Assembly (NCBI GenBank): GCA_024760905.1 | Contig: CM045746.1 | Span: forward strand, 12,286,966 to 12,350,965 | From: Plotosus lineatus | Lineage: Eukaryota > Chordata > Actinopteri > Siluriformes > Plotosidae | Direction: 5' to 3' | Length of the DNA stretch: 64,000 bases | Part shown: positions 47,886-58,734 of the stretch, piece after piece | How positions within the stretch are numbered: position 1 is the first letter of the stretch | Layout: each line of letters begins with the position of its first letter | Program-made: the position numbers and the translations under genes | The notes under the pieces: model-generated | The model's database searches: none | Seen by the model: only the letters and a program-made list of their open reading frames with translations | What the model was told of the DNA's origin: nothing

Positions 47886-48095
47886 ATTCATACTCACATC
47901 GACACCTAGGGAAATTTTTAAAGGTCAGTTAGCCTAACATGCATGTTTTTGGACTGTAGGAGGAAAAACAGAATACCTGGAAGAAACCCCTGCAATCACA
48001 GGACGAACAGGCAAAGCCCACAAAGTGCCCAGGACCTGAACCCAGGTCGTTCTTGCTGTGAGATGGATGTGCTAATCTCCACGTCACGTCACTTT
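47705..48095 (-). mobile_element. V-SINE-like element with internal (CA)n
   Basis: Reversed tail (attagggtcatggggaggcc), CA tract at 47825-47881, centre (catgtttttggactgtaggagg) and head region (ggacctgaacccaggtcgtt, gctgtgagatggatgtgcta). Confidence 0.6.
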
Positions 48096-48474
48096 CAGTA
48101 TTCGCCCACTATACTTTCAGTGCAGATTTACTGTCGTGCAGTGTGGTTTGCAGTTTTACAAGAAGTAGATCTGAAGGTTATCAGGATCTGAGATAATTTA
48201 ACTGAGGTGGTATTAAACTAGCTTGACGGATGTAGCATGAATAGTCTGTATTTGTAGATGACCAACAAGACTGGCCACGTCGATTTTTTTTTGTGCCTCT
48301 TTTACACCATGCTGGCTTGTTATGAGATGCCATTCACAGGTAAACATGGCAGAGTGCAACAGAGATGAGATTAAATCTACAACTTTGGTGCTATTAGCAA
48401 CATGCAAAAGCTAACCTGAGCTAGCCTGACATTTTGCACACTGTATTCATTTTTTACCATGACTGTCCAAAAGA

Positions 48475-48832
48475 GAGTGCAGCGGTGGTCTGGTGGTATA
48501 GAGTGCTGGATCACTGATCCAAAGGTTGGGAGTTCGAGTCCCATTTTCCACAAGGTTGTCACTGTCCCCACCAGTGCAGCTAACTGGGTTATCAAAGGCC
48601 GGCCATGTCTCTCACTGTCTATGGTGTGAGGTTGATGTAAAAAAACCATTGCTGACTTTCGACAAGAGTAGCTGCAAAGCCGTCATCATGTTTCTGCTCT
48701 GCAATGGTCTGGCGAGCTGTCCAGGGTGTACTCTGCCCTCGCTCAAAGTCGGCTGGGATGGGCGCCAGCATCCCCGCAACCCTGATTAGGATTAAGTGGT
48801 TACAGAAGATGAATAAATGAATGAATGAATGT
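48475..48832 (+). mobile_element. SINE family A, full length
   Basis: A box (gtggtctggtggtatag), B box (gagttcgagtccca), body, L2-like tail and terminal gaatgaatgaatg, followed by an ATT repeat. Confidence 0.8.
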
Positions 48833-48839
48833 ACAAAAG

Positions 48840-48840
<1 letters not shown>

Positions 48841-48875
<35 letters not shown>

Positions 48876-48876
48876 T
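48841..48876. repeat. (ATT)n trinucleotide repeat
   Basis: About 11 units. Confidence 0.95.
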
Positions 48877-49279
48877 GCGTAAGTCTTATAAATATATGTA
48901 AAGCAGTTCATTGCAATTTGAAATTATAATTATACCACAATAGCATTTATTTTCACATGGAATTCAGGTTTTTATCATTTCTTGGAAACAAATTCTTTCA
49001 TACAACTCACAGCTGTATATATCTGTAAACCTACACAGTGTGATGGAGCATGAAAATACCAACAACGTACAAAACTGGAATCATATAGTGTACTTTTGCA
49101 CATGTAGTATGAGCCCTTAGGGTTTTGTGCTATATACAGCTATAATAATAAATAAATGAACAGTTTTAATAGTGTATGATTTAAAAAAAAATGCAATTAA
49201 GAAGAAATAATAATAATGATGATTTTTATCTCTGGTCATTCTTAACCTTTTCATTAATGAATAGAGACACACTGAAAAC

Positions 49280-49910
49280 TTTATTAGCAACTATGGACTA
49301 AAACGCACTGAGAGGTTTTGTGCTTTTTTTTTTTGGTCATATTAAGCCACTTTCTTCATGGCGCCCTCAGTTAATTCCTCCTGCACGTGTCTTGTCATCA
49401 GGCTTGTTATCGGCGTTGTTGCTGCTTGGGGATGTTTGGCTGGAATCACTTATATTATTTATGATCAGGACACTGATGATCAAAGTAGTGTCGTTTCTGG
49501 TAAAATCTCAACAGCAGGGCTTAGGACTGCCTCTGGATTTGGTTTTGTTGCCAGAGGTCTACAGAGAGGATTTGGATTAGTTCCATCACATTGCTATTCG
49601 TCTAATCTTCAGACTCCATATTTACCACCTAAGAACAGAATAAGAAGACAATCATGCCTGTGGCCATTGGTCCCACTGCAGCCTTGGTTTCTACCCACCC
49701 CACATGGCTCTATCATGCATACAGTAACAGGTGCACTTCAAAAAAACATCGATGCTAGACTCCATGACAGGGGCCAACAAAGCGGCGGGGAGACACAGAG
49801 AGAGAGAGCGAGAGAGTGACAGACAGGTGCACATACAGTCAAGAGAAAGATGGGAGGCGGAGCAAGGGCATGTATTGATCCTAATTTAAGTGATATATTT
49901 TCCCAGTCTG
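49280..49910 (-). other. probable 3' UTR of the cntnap2-like gene
   Basis: Sequence directly 3' of the TAA, down to an AATAAA on the minus strand at about 49280. It has no clear match to the repeat families seen elsewhere in the window. The extent is inference; other AATAAA hexamers occur further left (about 48940). Confidence 0.4.
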
Positions 49911-50110
49911 TTAAATGAACCATTCCTTCTTGCTTTCATCAATGATCTCTGTGAAATTGGGCTCAGTGCCCATGACAGCTGTGTCAGCTGATTCGGAGTG
50001 CTCGTCCTCCTTGGACTCATTGGTACGGTGTGTCCTCTTGTGGCGAATCATATAGCGGATCAGGAACACTAGAGTGCACAGGATGGTGAAGATCACCACA
50101 GCAATAATGC
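49911..50110 (-). CDS. cntnap2: cntnap2-like terminal coding exon
   Basis: Acceptor gatttag, 65 codons and TAA. It encodes the transmembrane segment and entire cytoplasmic tail. An AATAAA on the minus strand at about 49280-49285 could end a 3' UTR of roughly 630 bases. Confidence 0.9.
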
Positions 50111-50261
50111 CTAAATCAACAAGAAAAGACCATATGATGTAGTCACGAGGGTGAAACGTCAAAAAATAAAAGTGGATACTTCTTCCTACCTCCAATTATT
50201 GCTGAATTCCTGTTCACCCCTCCTGATATGACTCTCTCCTCATTGAATGGGAAACCAACAC
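49911..50261 (-). CDS. cntnap2: cntnap2-like (Caspr2) last two coding exons
   Basis: Exon 50261-50190 (72 bases) encodes (x)[23 protein letters not shown](G). Exon 50110-49911 (200 bases) encodes the rest of the membrane helix [20 protein letters not shown] and the tail [14 protein letters not shown]...[15 protein letters not shown] before TAA. The juxtamembrane and tail sequence is that of contactin-associated protein-like 2, the neurexin-family adhesion protein that clusters Kv1 channels at juxtaparanodes. The tail carries a protein 4.1-binding-type RHK basic motif and a C-terminal EWFI PDZ ligand. The extracellular discoidin, laminin-G and EGF exons are not in this window. cntnap2a versus cntnap2b cannot be decided. 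Confidence 0.88.
50190..50261 (-). CDS. cntnap2: cntnap2-like penultimate coding exon
   Basis: Acceptor tccttag, donor gtagga. It encodes the extracellular stalk just before the membrane helix. Splitting of a Gly codon with the last exon confirms the junction. Confidence 0.83.
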
Positions 50262-50304
50262 CTAAGGAGAAACATTATACTGTACACATGAACACAACAC
50301 TCAC

Positions 50305-50640
50305 TGAATCACCCAATCCATGAAGGCTGAAGCCCATCTCAGCCAACATTGGGCGCAAGGTACACATGGGTACACCCTGAAAGGCCATCACATGCAAAGC
50401 ACACACAGCCAGTCACACTCACGTCCGAACCTAGGGGCAATCTACAACAGCCAATCAGCCTAATGCGCTTGCCTTTTGATTATGGGAGGAAACTTTGGTA
50501 ACTGAAGGAAACTCACGCAAGCACGGATAAAACATACAAACTCCACTCTGAAACAATCTTGGCAAACCCAGGACTCAAATGCAAGACCATTTTGCTGTGA
50601 GTATGACTTGCTAACCACCATGCCACTGGTTTGGGAAACT
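50305..50640 (-). mobile_element. V-SINE-like element, diverged
   Basis: Reversed tail (aaggctgaagcccatctcag), centre (gcttgccttttgattatggg, gaggaaactttggtaactg) and head remnant (ttttgctgtgagtatgactt). Confidence 0.55.
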
Positions 50641-51090
50641 CAAGACTGCATCTTTGCTTTTTCCACATGATGTGGTTCTGTTGGTGTCTTCAGTGACCCT
50701 AAACATGCACGCGAGCGGTTTGCAGTCGAGTGTGGAATAGCCAGCATTAGAGTCAGCGCCTCCCACTCTGAGGCCCTGGTGTGTATTGGTCTAGCAAGCT
50801 GTACTAGGTGTTGGCTGTGATAGGCTCCAGCCTCCCAATGATCCTAATCATAGGATTAAGCAGATTGGCAAATGAGTGAGTGAGTGAGTGAGTGAGTGAG
50901 CAATGCTATTGATTTGAAAGCACAAAGCAAATCAAGGGCTTCAGTACAAATGCTCGGTTGGGGAGAAAGCAGGTACAGTACGTACTTCTAATGTTTTAAG
51001 GTCTTGTAGGATGGGTAGAGTTAACATTTCAAAATACTTGTATCAGAAAATTCGAATGTCACAATAATTTCTTGCAAGTTATATATAGGT
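50640..51090 (+). mobile_element. V-SINE-like tail fragment then unidentified sequence
   Basis: 50750-50880 is a forward degenerate tail (gtgataggctccagcctccc, atcataggattaagcagatt) ending in a (GAGT)n run at 50875-50901. Nothing recognised in the rest. Confidence 0.5.
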
Positions 51091-51095
51091 TTCTA

Positions 51096-51400
51096 GTGGG
51101 GCCGGTGGTGTAGTGGTTAGGGTGCTGTGCACAAAATCGGGAGGTTGTGAGTTGAAGTCCCACTGAGACCCTCACTGTGCTAAGGGCCCTAGGCAAGGTC
51201 TCAACCACAAGTGTGCCTCTGGTCACCCAGAAGTATAAATGGGTACCAGTAAAAATATACTGGGACGGTAACCTGCGATGGACTAGCGTTGGACTCCTAG
51301 TTGCTTGACGCTATAGAAACCGGGGATAAGCACCGGCCTGATGAGCCACTATGGCTCGGATGTAAAAAGCCCACGGACTTTACCTTTACTATATGTAGGT
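51096..51400 (+). mobile_element. tRNA-derived SINE, family C copy 2
   Basis: Same head (gccggtggtgtagtggttag), body and actttacctttac tail as 1534-1856, with a short deletion around gactagcgttggactcc. Confidence 0.75.
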
Positions 51401-51928
51401 TTGGGGACTGCTTCAAAAGCAGAGCTCCTAATAGATGTTTGTGTGTCCGGGTCTCTGAGCCTGGGTTTGATTTTCAGCACATTGCCTTTCAGTAGCTGAT
51501 TTCTGGGTTCATCTCTATCATTTGTCTTGTTTAAGTATCTGTTTAACAAATTCATGCTTTCCATCTTCTGCTTTCGGTGTTTGCGCCATGAACATTTAAC
51601 TGCAAGTCTATCTGTCTCCTCCCTAAATTAGACTGTGTATTTGGTTTGAGCAGTGGTGTTAAAGTCTCTGTTTTTTTGTTGTTGTTTTATTTTGGTTTCT
51701 TTATTAGTAATAAATCTGTTTTTTCCCCCTCTTGGTTTAGGTAGTCGTGCCAATCAGCGATGCATAACAGCCAATCAGGATCAACTCAGCGATACCGCAG
51801 CATTATTGGATTTCATTATGGTAGGCATGCACGGAGGTTGGACAGGAACTGCAATAACCATCCAAGACACCTTCCATGCATGGTGGTCTGCTCAAGTCAT
51901 GCAAGCCATTTGACATGCTTTATAAATA

Positions 51929-52385
51929 CAGTGGTACCTCACCTTACGATAGTCCCAGAAAACGAAAAATCCAGGTTACGAAAAACATTTTCCAAAATTT
52001 TTTTGTCTCTGTATACGAAACAAGTTCTCCTTACGAAACGCACCAAACACGCCATTCAAACGCGCCATACAAACATTCAAACAATGCGCGAGTTGCTCTC
52101 TCATTGGCTGTCTCCCAATATCCTGCCCTACTGGCCTCCCATTGGCTAGGAGGGATGACGCAGCTCCCTCCCATTGGCTATCTGCCAACATCCTGCCCTG
52201 CTGGCCTCCCATTGGCTAGGAGGGATGATGCAGCTCCCTCCTATTGGCTATTATTGAGCTGCATCTCCGATAATGCTTTCGTGTAAAGGACAGAGTTACT
52301 GTTTTTTGACTCAGGCATTTTACCTTCCATAAACATTTGTAAGATTATAACTCTGCTAAGAATACATGGTCAACACACATGCGCA

Positions 52386-52435
<50 letters not shown>

Positions 52436-52696
52436 ATTGTGTGAGTGAAAAGAGGAAGCGGGCTCGTGATATCGCAAAGGAATATGGCCAAACCCGTTTA
52501 CCATCAGTATGATATTGAAGCAGAAGGAGGTCTTAAAAGGTACACTTTTATAATTTTTAAAGGGTTTAGGGGGTAGTATTGGGGGCCTTGGAACGAATCA
52601 TGCGTTTTACATATAAAATGCAGTTCAATTTACGAAAAATCCAGGTTAAGAAAAAAGCTCTGGAACGAATTAATTTCGTAAGGTGAGGTACCACTG
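51929..52696. mobile_element. Tigger-like MITE with perfect terminal repeats (768 bp)
   Basis: The two ends are exact inverted copies over 21 bases (cagtggtacctcaccttac plus two more) with TA on each side. The interior has a tandem pair of about 60-bp units (attggctaggagggatgacg) and a CA tract at 52387-52433. No intact transposase. Confidence 0.85.
52388..52433. repeat. (CA)n microsatellite
   Basis: Inside the 51929-52696 element. Confidence 0.95.
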
Positions 52697-52699
52697 TAA

Positions 52700-53575
52700 T
52701 ATCTGAAATCAGATAATGACAAAAATATATATATTTTTGGTCAGTTTGTACTTTACCTCCATTCAGATGCCAGGATTGAGTGATGCTTGACATTTGTGAC
52801 ACGGTGAGAGGTGAAGCGTCCTAGATGGACTCAACCACTATGTCCTGATGTGAGATTAAAGGATAGAGTGATGATGCCCTTAGAGGAGTGATGCTGTTAA
52901 TCTGCACGTATGACCGGCAGTCTATGGAGCCTTTTCAGTCAAACCCAAGGTAATCAATGTGACCAATTTCTGCAGAACATAAGGGAACAGAAGGGTCAGG
53001 GTATAAAGTGGAACACTCGTTGTCAATATGTCAATCATTATTATTGATGCCATCAAGCATTATTACACAATGTCAATTCAAATCTCAATACATAAGTAAT
53101 AGTCTGTGTTATTGTTTAGTATTGAAGGCTAATCTGCCAACAATAAATTATAAATTATACACCCAAAATCCGAAACGTGACAGGAACCCCACCCATAAAA
53201 GATCCCTACACAGCCATGTGTTCCAACAGTTTATTCTTTCTGGTTTCCCGTGATAATGAATTAATTTAATTTGTTTTGTCATGATCTGGAGTTATTTATA
53301 TCATTATCTGTGGATATGAAATGTTGCTTTTCCGAGATAACAGGCTCATTTTCTCAAGCTCCTCAGACAACAAATGTTTGTGAAAATGACATAATTAATG
53401 AGATTTTGTGGTAACAACCAGTTGGGTAGCCTTTACCAAAAGGCTTTGTTCTGCAACATCGTTCAGTGCAGAAACGGCAGAGATACAGAGATATATTGAT
53501 CACATTTCTCTTTAATCAAAGCATGATTCAGGCTGAGATAGCTTTATGTCTTGCTTTTACACACAATATATAGAT
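52700..53575. other. probable cntnap2 intron, nothing recognised
   Basis: No exon resembling Caspr extracellular domains and no clear repeat. Confidence 0.4.
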
Positions 53576-53579
53576 AAGC

Positions 53580-53634
53580 CTATCTTTGCCTACACTGGGT
53601 AAAGATGAGATGCCCCCGGAACAGGTTGACAGTG

Positions 53635-53701
<67 letters not shown>

Positions 53702-53940
53702 CCATTCACACACACACACACACACACACACATAGGAACAATTTGAAACAACCAATTAGCATAATGTATGTGTTTTTGGAGTGTGGGAGGAAACCAGGGC
53801 ACCCAGAGGAAATCCACACAAGCATATGAAGAACATGCAAACGCCACACAGAAATGCCTCTGAATTTGCCTGGGGACACAAAGTCGCGACCTTTCTTAGG
53901 GTACGGTGTACGTGCTAACCGCTACGCCATACACTGGAGG
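53580..53940 (-). mobile_element. V-SINE-like element with internal (CA)n
   Basis: CA tract at 53637-53731 replaces part of the tail; the centre (gtttttggagtgtgggagg, aaaccagggcacccagagg) and reversed head (cgtgctaaccgctacgccat) follow. Confidence 0.65.
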
Positions 53941-54064
53941 TGGAATTAACTAAAGATCTCAGAAAAACAGATAATTTAAACTTGTTCTTTCAGTAAAACA
54001 GGGAAAATGAAATCTAGGTTAAATTAATCTGTGATAATCTCATCAATGACCAATTCTTTAAACA

Positions 54065-54425
54065 CAATGTTCATTTTCTGTAACTGTTTAATCCTGATTA
54101 TCCTGGCGCCCATTCCAACTGAGTCCGCGCGAGGGCAGCGTACACCCTGGACAGCTCACCAGGCCATCGCAGGGCTGAAACACACTGACTTCTATGCAGC
54201 TTCTCTTGTCAAAAGTCAGCAACTGTTCTTTTACATGAACTTCACACCATAGACAGTCAGAGACATGTCTGCCTTTCATAATCCAGTTAGCTGCACTGGG
54301 GCGGGGGGCAATGACAAACCCATTGAGAGTGGCGGTTGAACCCCCAACCTTGGGATCAGTGATCCAGCACCTTTACCACCAGGCCGACACTGCCCTATAT
54401 GTTGAGAGTGGGGCTTGAACCCCCA
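54065..54425 (-). mobile_element. SINE family A, full length with 3' partial head duplication
   Basis: Reversed tail at 54070, body and head to gccgacactgccc at 54395. Immediately after, gagagtggggcttgaaccccc at 54403 repeats the B-box region. Confidence 0.72.
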
Positions 54426-54764
54426 ACCTGAAATACTGACTGAATGACTGTATACACTGTACATTTCTATTAATTATAAAAAGCAAGGTCTGTATAAAGT
54501 AACTGCCGATTTTTACGATGCAGTGTGAATCTCAATGGCTTCTTATTTATTCAGCAATCCTGGAATGATGCTCGCTGGAGTCCAACCCTGAGCTGCTTAC
54601 TCATGTTCCTGGTCAGATTCAGAACAGACAATAAATCTTATCCCTCCTTATTGCTTCTCCAGTCATTAATACAAACAAAACATTATTTAATTTAAGGGAC
54701 TGTATTGAGAGGTCTGCAGTGGCCTGAGTCATCATGGTATCTTAGGTAAGCACAGATTACTAAC

Positions 54765-54793
<29 letters not shown>
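54765..54793. repeat. poly-A tract (29 bases)
   Basis: Pure A run; no retroposon could be tied to it. Confidence 0.9.
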
Positions 54794-54795
<2 letters not shown>

Positions 54796-54907
54796 AAAGC
54801 TGTCTTTGAAGAGAAAACATTTAGTAAGATACAGATTTTTTAATGCTTTATCTGAAGGGTACCTGCAGTGGACACACTCAATACAAATAGCAGAGGACTG
54901 ATGGACA

Positions 54908-54977
<70 letters not shown>
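54908..54977. repeat. (TA)n microsatellite
   Basis: About 34 units, directly left of a second Penelope-like fragment. Confidence 0.95.
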
Positions 54978-54979
<2 letters not shown>

Positions 54980-54981
<2 letters not shown>

Positions 54982-55150
54982 AAAATAAAAGGACAGGACA
55001 AAGACTTTCTATTTAATGTCTATTGAAAGTCTATTTCCATTTATCATGATAATTTTTATTGTTATTTGCTCTACCAAAAAGTATTGAGCACTCTCCTACG
55101 GAAGGATCTACTCAGAAAATCCTCTCTCTCTCTATATATATATATATATC
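54980..55150 (+). mobile_element. Penelope-like element fragment, ribozyme segment deleted
   Basis: aaaaggacaggacaaagact and ccatttatcatgataa match the arms at 38325-38373, and aaaaagtattgagcactctc onward matches 38537-38584. The hammerhead core is absent. Flanked by TA repeats on both sides. Confidence 0.55.
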
Positions 55151-55404
55151 TCAAAACTGATGACTTTTCTGGCATTTTTCAGACACCCAGATCAAGAGCA
55201 GGCTCTGCTGTATTTAGATATATTTTTTGTACAACTGGGAAACTGTGGGTTGAGGGTATTACTTAATTTGCTATGTGTAAAGGCCCAAATGTGGTGGCTT
55301 GATGGTACTGAGGCTTGAACCAACAACCCTTGGATCAGTAACCTACAGCCATAATCACTGAGCCACTGTTCATACTTGCAGAGTGCCGTGAAAAGTTTAC
55401 TCTC

Positions 55405-55551
55405 AATTGTTTGATAGGATGCTGGGGTACTGATCCGAAGGTCGGAGATTTAAGCTTCACTATCACAGAGATGTCACTGCTGTCCCTCCAGTGCAGATAA
55501 CTGGGTTATCAAAGGCCAGTCATGTTTCTCACTAATGCAGCCATGAGGCTG

Positions 55552-55627
<76 letters not shown>

Positions 55628-55905
55628 CTCCCCCTTATGCTGGTCCCAAGCCTGGAGAAATGTAGAGGGTTGCGGCAGGAAGGGCATCCGTTTCTCACTG
55701 TCTGCGGTAAGAGGCATGTAAAAAAAAACATTGTTGATTTTTGTAACACGTAGGCCATTGGGTTAGTGTCAGCATGTTTCTGCCCTGTGATGACTTGGTG
55801 AGCTGTCCAGGGTGTACCCCACCCTGAGCCTTAGTTGCTTGAGATAGATGCCAGCTTCCTCGCAACCCGAATTACAATTAAGAGATTCAGAAAATAAATA
55901 CATGA
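55405..55905 (+). mobile_element. SINE family A interrupted by (GT)n and a short unrelated segment
   Basis: Head and first body part at 55415-55535, then (GT)n 55553-55627 and a segment ending gcggcaggaagggcatccg, then a second body start (tttctcactgtctgcggtaag) and L2-like tail to about 55905. Confidence 0.65.
55553..55627. repeat. (GT)n microsatellite
   Basis: About 37 units. Confidence 0.95.
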
Positions 55906-56149
55906 ATGAATGTTGTCAATGCAATCTACTGGTTATAATACCGTAAACAAATTTTAAAATATATGTGTACTTATGTAGTAACTGCTAATTACCCAAAGTT
56001 ATTGTGTACAAGTGTCAAGTTTCAAGAATTTATAATAGTCACCTCATTTAAACCCCCCAAAAAAAAACAAAACAAAACAAAAAAAAAAAAACCCAAAGTG
56101 ATATCTTCCAAACTGTATTCAAATAAATATATTTTTTTAAATAACCAAC

Positions 56150-56487
56150 TTAGGGCAGTGATGGCCTAGTTGTAAAGGGCACTGGATCGCTGATCCTAAA
56201 TTGGGGGTTTGATTCCCACTCTCCACAAGGTTGTCACTGTCCCCCCAGTACAGCTTCCTGGGTTATCAAAGGCCGGCCATGTCTCTCACTGTCTATGGTG
56301 TGAAGTTCAGGTAAAAGAACCATTGCTGACTTTCATTAAGAGTAGCTGCAAAACAGTCAGCATGTTTCTGCCCTGTGATGGCCTGGCGGGCTATCCAGGG
56401 TGTACTCTGCCCTCAGCTGGGATGGGTGCCAGCCTCCCTGTGACCCTAATTAGGATTAAGTGGTTACAGAAAATGAACTGAAATGAA
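56150..56487 (+). mobile_element. SINE family A, full length
   Basis: Head gggcagtgatggcctagttg, body with ggccggccatgtctctcac, tail to gaactgaaatgaa. Confidence 0.8.
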
Positions 56488-56879
56488 AAACCAATTTAAC
56501 TGTATTTTGTAAATATGAACAAAGTTAGAATTTGATATCTACAACACAACAAATGTTGGAGGTAAAATAAGTTTGCAGAATATTTTCCTAAAATAATTGG
56601 TAGCAGGTGAGGATTCATGATTGCCCAACAAGGTCGAACAAAGCAAAGCAAGGATGGGTTGAAGTTCACTCCCTTTGTACCAAAATCCAGAAGAGAGCTT
56701 TTCTCTGCTCATAAGAAAAAAAAACTCTTGCAACAAATGCAACATTGCAGAGAGTGAGGAGTTCCAACACGTACAGATCCCGATATTGTAAAAAGATCCA
56801 GAGGATTCATAACGGGTGAGGACAAAAGCCATTATCGAATGGCCATGATCTTCCAGCCCTTGAGTGACATTGCGTGAAA

Positions 56880-57450
56880 ATCCATCATGCTGCTCAAACA
56901 GATAGAGTCAAATTACTTCTGGAGTACGTTGGAAAAACATTGTCTGCCAAACACAGAACACCATCACATCAAGAAATGCAACCAAGAAAGGAACCATACA
57001 TGAAATCTCTGTGGAAATACCATTGTTTTTCTTCTGGGTCTGAGCTTATCTCAGATAAATGGTCAAAATCACCCAGAGTATTATTTGACAAAGGTGCAAA
57101 AACTAGCATCCAAAGGCCAGTCCAAGGGTGCATCAGTACCTACAGCATGGGTAAGTTTTATTTGTGTGAATATGCCATTAACGCACAGGTGGAGAGAATT
57201 TCATGGAATCTTAAAGAAGCACAAGTTGCCGATGAGGAAAGGTCTCGTCACAGAAAATCCATGACTATTGTAGCAGGACAATGCCCAGCCTCATTCTGCA
57301 CAAGCAACAACAGCGTGGCCTTGCACTGTGGTTGACTGGCCTTCTGCTAGTCCAGATATGTCTCGTAGTGAAAATGTACGGTGCATCACGATGAGGCGAA
57401 CCAAACAACAGCAACCTCGAACAGCTGAACAGCTCCAGTCTTGCATCAAA
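56880..57450 (+). pseudogene. degenerate Tc1-type transposase
   Basis: Diverged text: GAKTSIQRPVQGCISTYSMG (gcatc...gtccaagggtgcatcag), VAGQCPASFCTSNNSVAL (from a QQDNA.PH-like motif) and a WP...PD.S..EN.W-like stretch at 57337-57390. It corresponds to the DDE half of a Tc1-like protein, with several lost residues including the QDN aspartate. Confidence 0.6.
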
Positions 57451-57754
57451 TAAGAATGAATACAAGTAAAAAAATATATAATTGCATTAAGTTAGTATCT
57501 TATAACATGTTTGTAAAGAAGAAGGCAGCCACTGATAGTTTTTGAACAGCAGTCTAATATTCACTTTTCTTCAAAGGAATAACACAAATTTGACCTGGTG
57601 TGAATTGGTGTTGTATTAGCCCTACGATTCTCTGGTGAGCTGTTCAAGGTGGACCCTGCCTGTTCTCTCACCTCCCTGCAAACATACTAGTGCATTTTCT
57701 ACAAATAGAACTACACTTAGTAGCCATATGTATAAGTGGGGCTGGTAGTGTTCT

Positions 57755-58030
57755 GGGGCTGGTGGCGTAGTGGTTAGGGTGCTGCACTCATGCTCAGGAA
57801 GTTGTGTGTTCAAATCCCAGTTAGACCCCCACTGTGCTAAGACCCCTGGGCAAGGTCTTGACCACAAGTGTGCCTCTGTTCACCCAGCAGTATAAATGGA
57901 TACCAGTGTAAAAAAAAAAATTACTCGGAAGGTAACCTGCGATGGACAAGCATCCCATCCAGAGGCTACAGAAACTGGGAATAAGCACCAGCCTAATGAG
58001 CCACTGGGCTCAGGTGTAAAAAGAAAAACT
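57755..58030 (+). mobile_element. tRNA-derived SINE, family C copy 3
   Basis: ggggctggtggcgtagtggttag head followed by the shared body. The most diverged of the four copies, with a deletion around the gtcgcttcacgct segment. Confidence 0.75.
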
Positions 58031-58147
58031 CGTATATCTAGCTGCCATGCTAATATGCTGACCTGTGAAAGTCTTCAGAAAAGGGGTATTTTTTTTTCTG
58101 TAACAAAATGATATAAGGAATTGTATAAATACTTTATGTATTGTATT

Positions 58148-58588
58148 AAAACAAACCTCTGGCGGCACGGTGGCGTAGTGGTTAGCACGTCCGCCTCACA
58201 GCAAGAAGGCCCGGGTTCGATTCCTGGCCTGGGCGTTTCTGTGTGGAGTTTGCATGTTCTCCCTGTGCTTGTGTGGGTTTCCTCCGGGTGCTCCGGTTTC
58301 CTCCCGCAATCCAAAGACGTGCACTGTAGGTTAATTGGCCGTTCTAAATTGACCGTAGATTCTCTCCTGCAGCGGCACTGGAACCCAGTCGTATCGGCAT
58401 TTGCCTTTCCATTGGATCCTTCCGGTGGCGCCAAGACGGGGGGGGGGACTTGCTGCTTGGGTAACAGCCTGTCCCTCATTACTCCCTACCCAGGCTCTGC
58501 GCACTGGTGGGTATCACCAGCCGGGATACCAGCCAGAGCGCAGCCATAGTCCTTCGGGACTGACGGAGGCCTACCAAAACAAACCTCT
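58148..58588 (+). mobile_element. 415-bp composite SINE with exact 13-bp target site duplication
   Basis: aaaacaaacctct at 58148-58160 is repeated exactly at 58576-58588. Between them: tRNA head with A box (tggcgtagtgg) and B box (ggttcgattcc), the V-SINE-like centre (gtggagtttgcatgttctcc, gtttcctccgggtgctccgg) to about 58350, then a different 3' half (ttctctcctgcagcggcact, ggtggcgccaagacgg, ccagccgggataccagccag) ending agtccttcgggactgacgg. Confidence 0.82.
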
Positions 58589-58684
58589 AAATTGAGTTTA
58601 CAAATTCGGACATAAACCTTTCATTCGTTCATTTTTAGCATTGGTAATGGTAAGGATTATGTGGCCAGTGGCAACGTGTGAATC

Positions 58685-58733
58685 ATTCGCTGTGGCGACC
58701 GCTGATATAGGGAAAAAGCCGAAAGGAAATCTC
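58685..58733 (+). mobile_element. RTE-type 3' end, short fragment
   Basis: attcgctgtggcgaccgctg, gggaaaaagccgaaagga: the last about 50 bases of the RTE-like LINE or an RTE-tailed SINE. Confidence 0.6.
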
Positions 58734-58734
58734 T

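Noticed and set aside
49358..49819. 153-codon + strand frame starting MAPSVNSSCTCLV
   Set aside because: It lies opposite the probable cntnap2 3' UTR, has no recognisable domain or splice context and is best treated as chance.
54305..55758. His-Thr repeat peptides and similar frames near CA/GT tracts
   Set aside because: Simple-repeat translations with no conserved flanks; the same holds for frames at 34305-34618, 38210-38540 and 53528-53847.
56874..57335. Intact 153-codon Tc1 transposase gene
   Set aside because: The frame begins downstream of the HTH, lacks recognisable catalytic residues in register and is a degenerate copy that happens to stay open.
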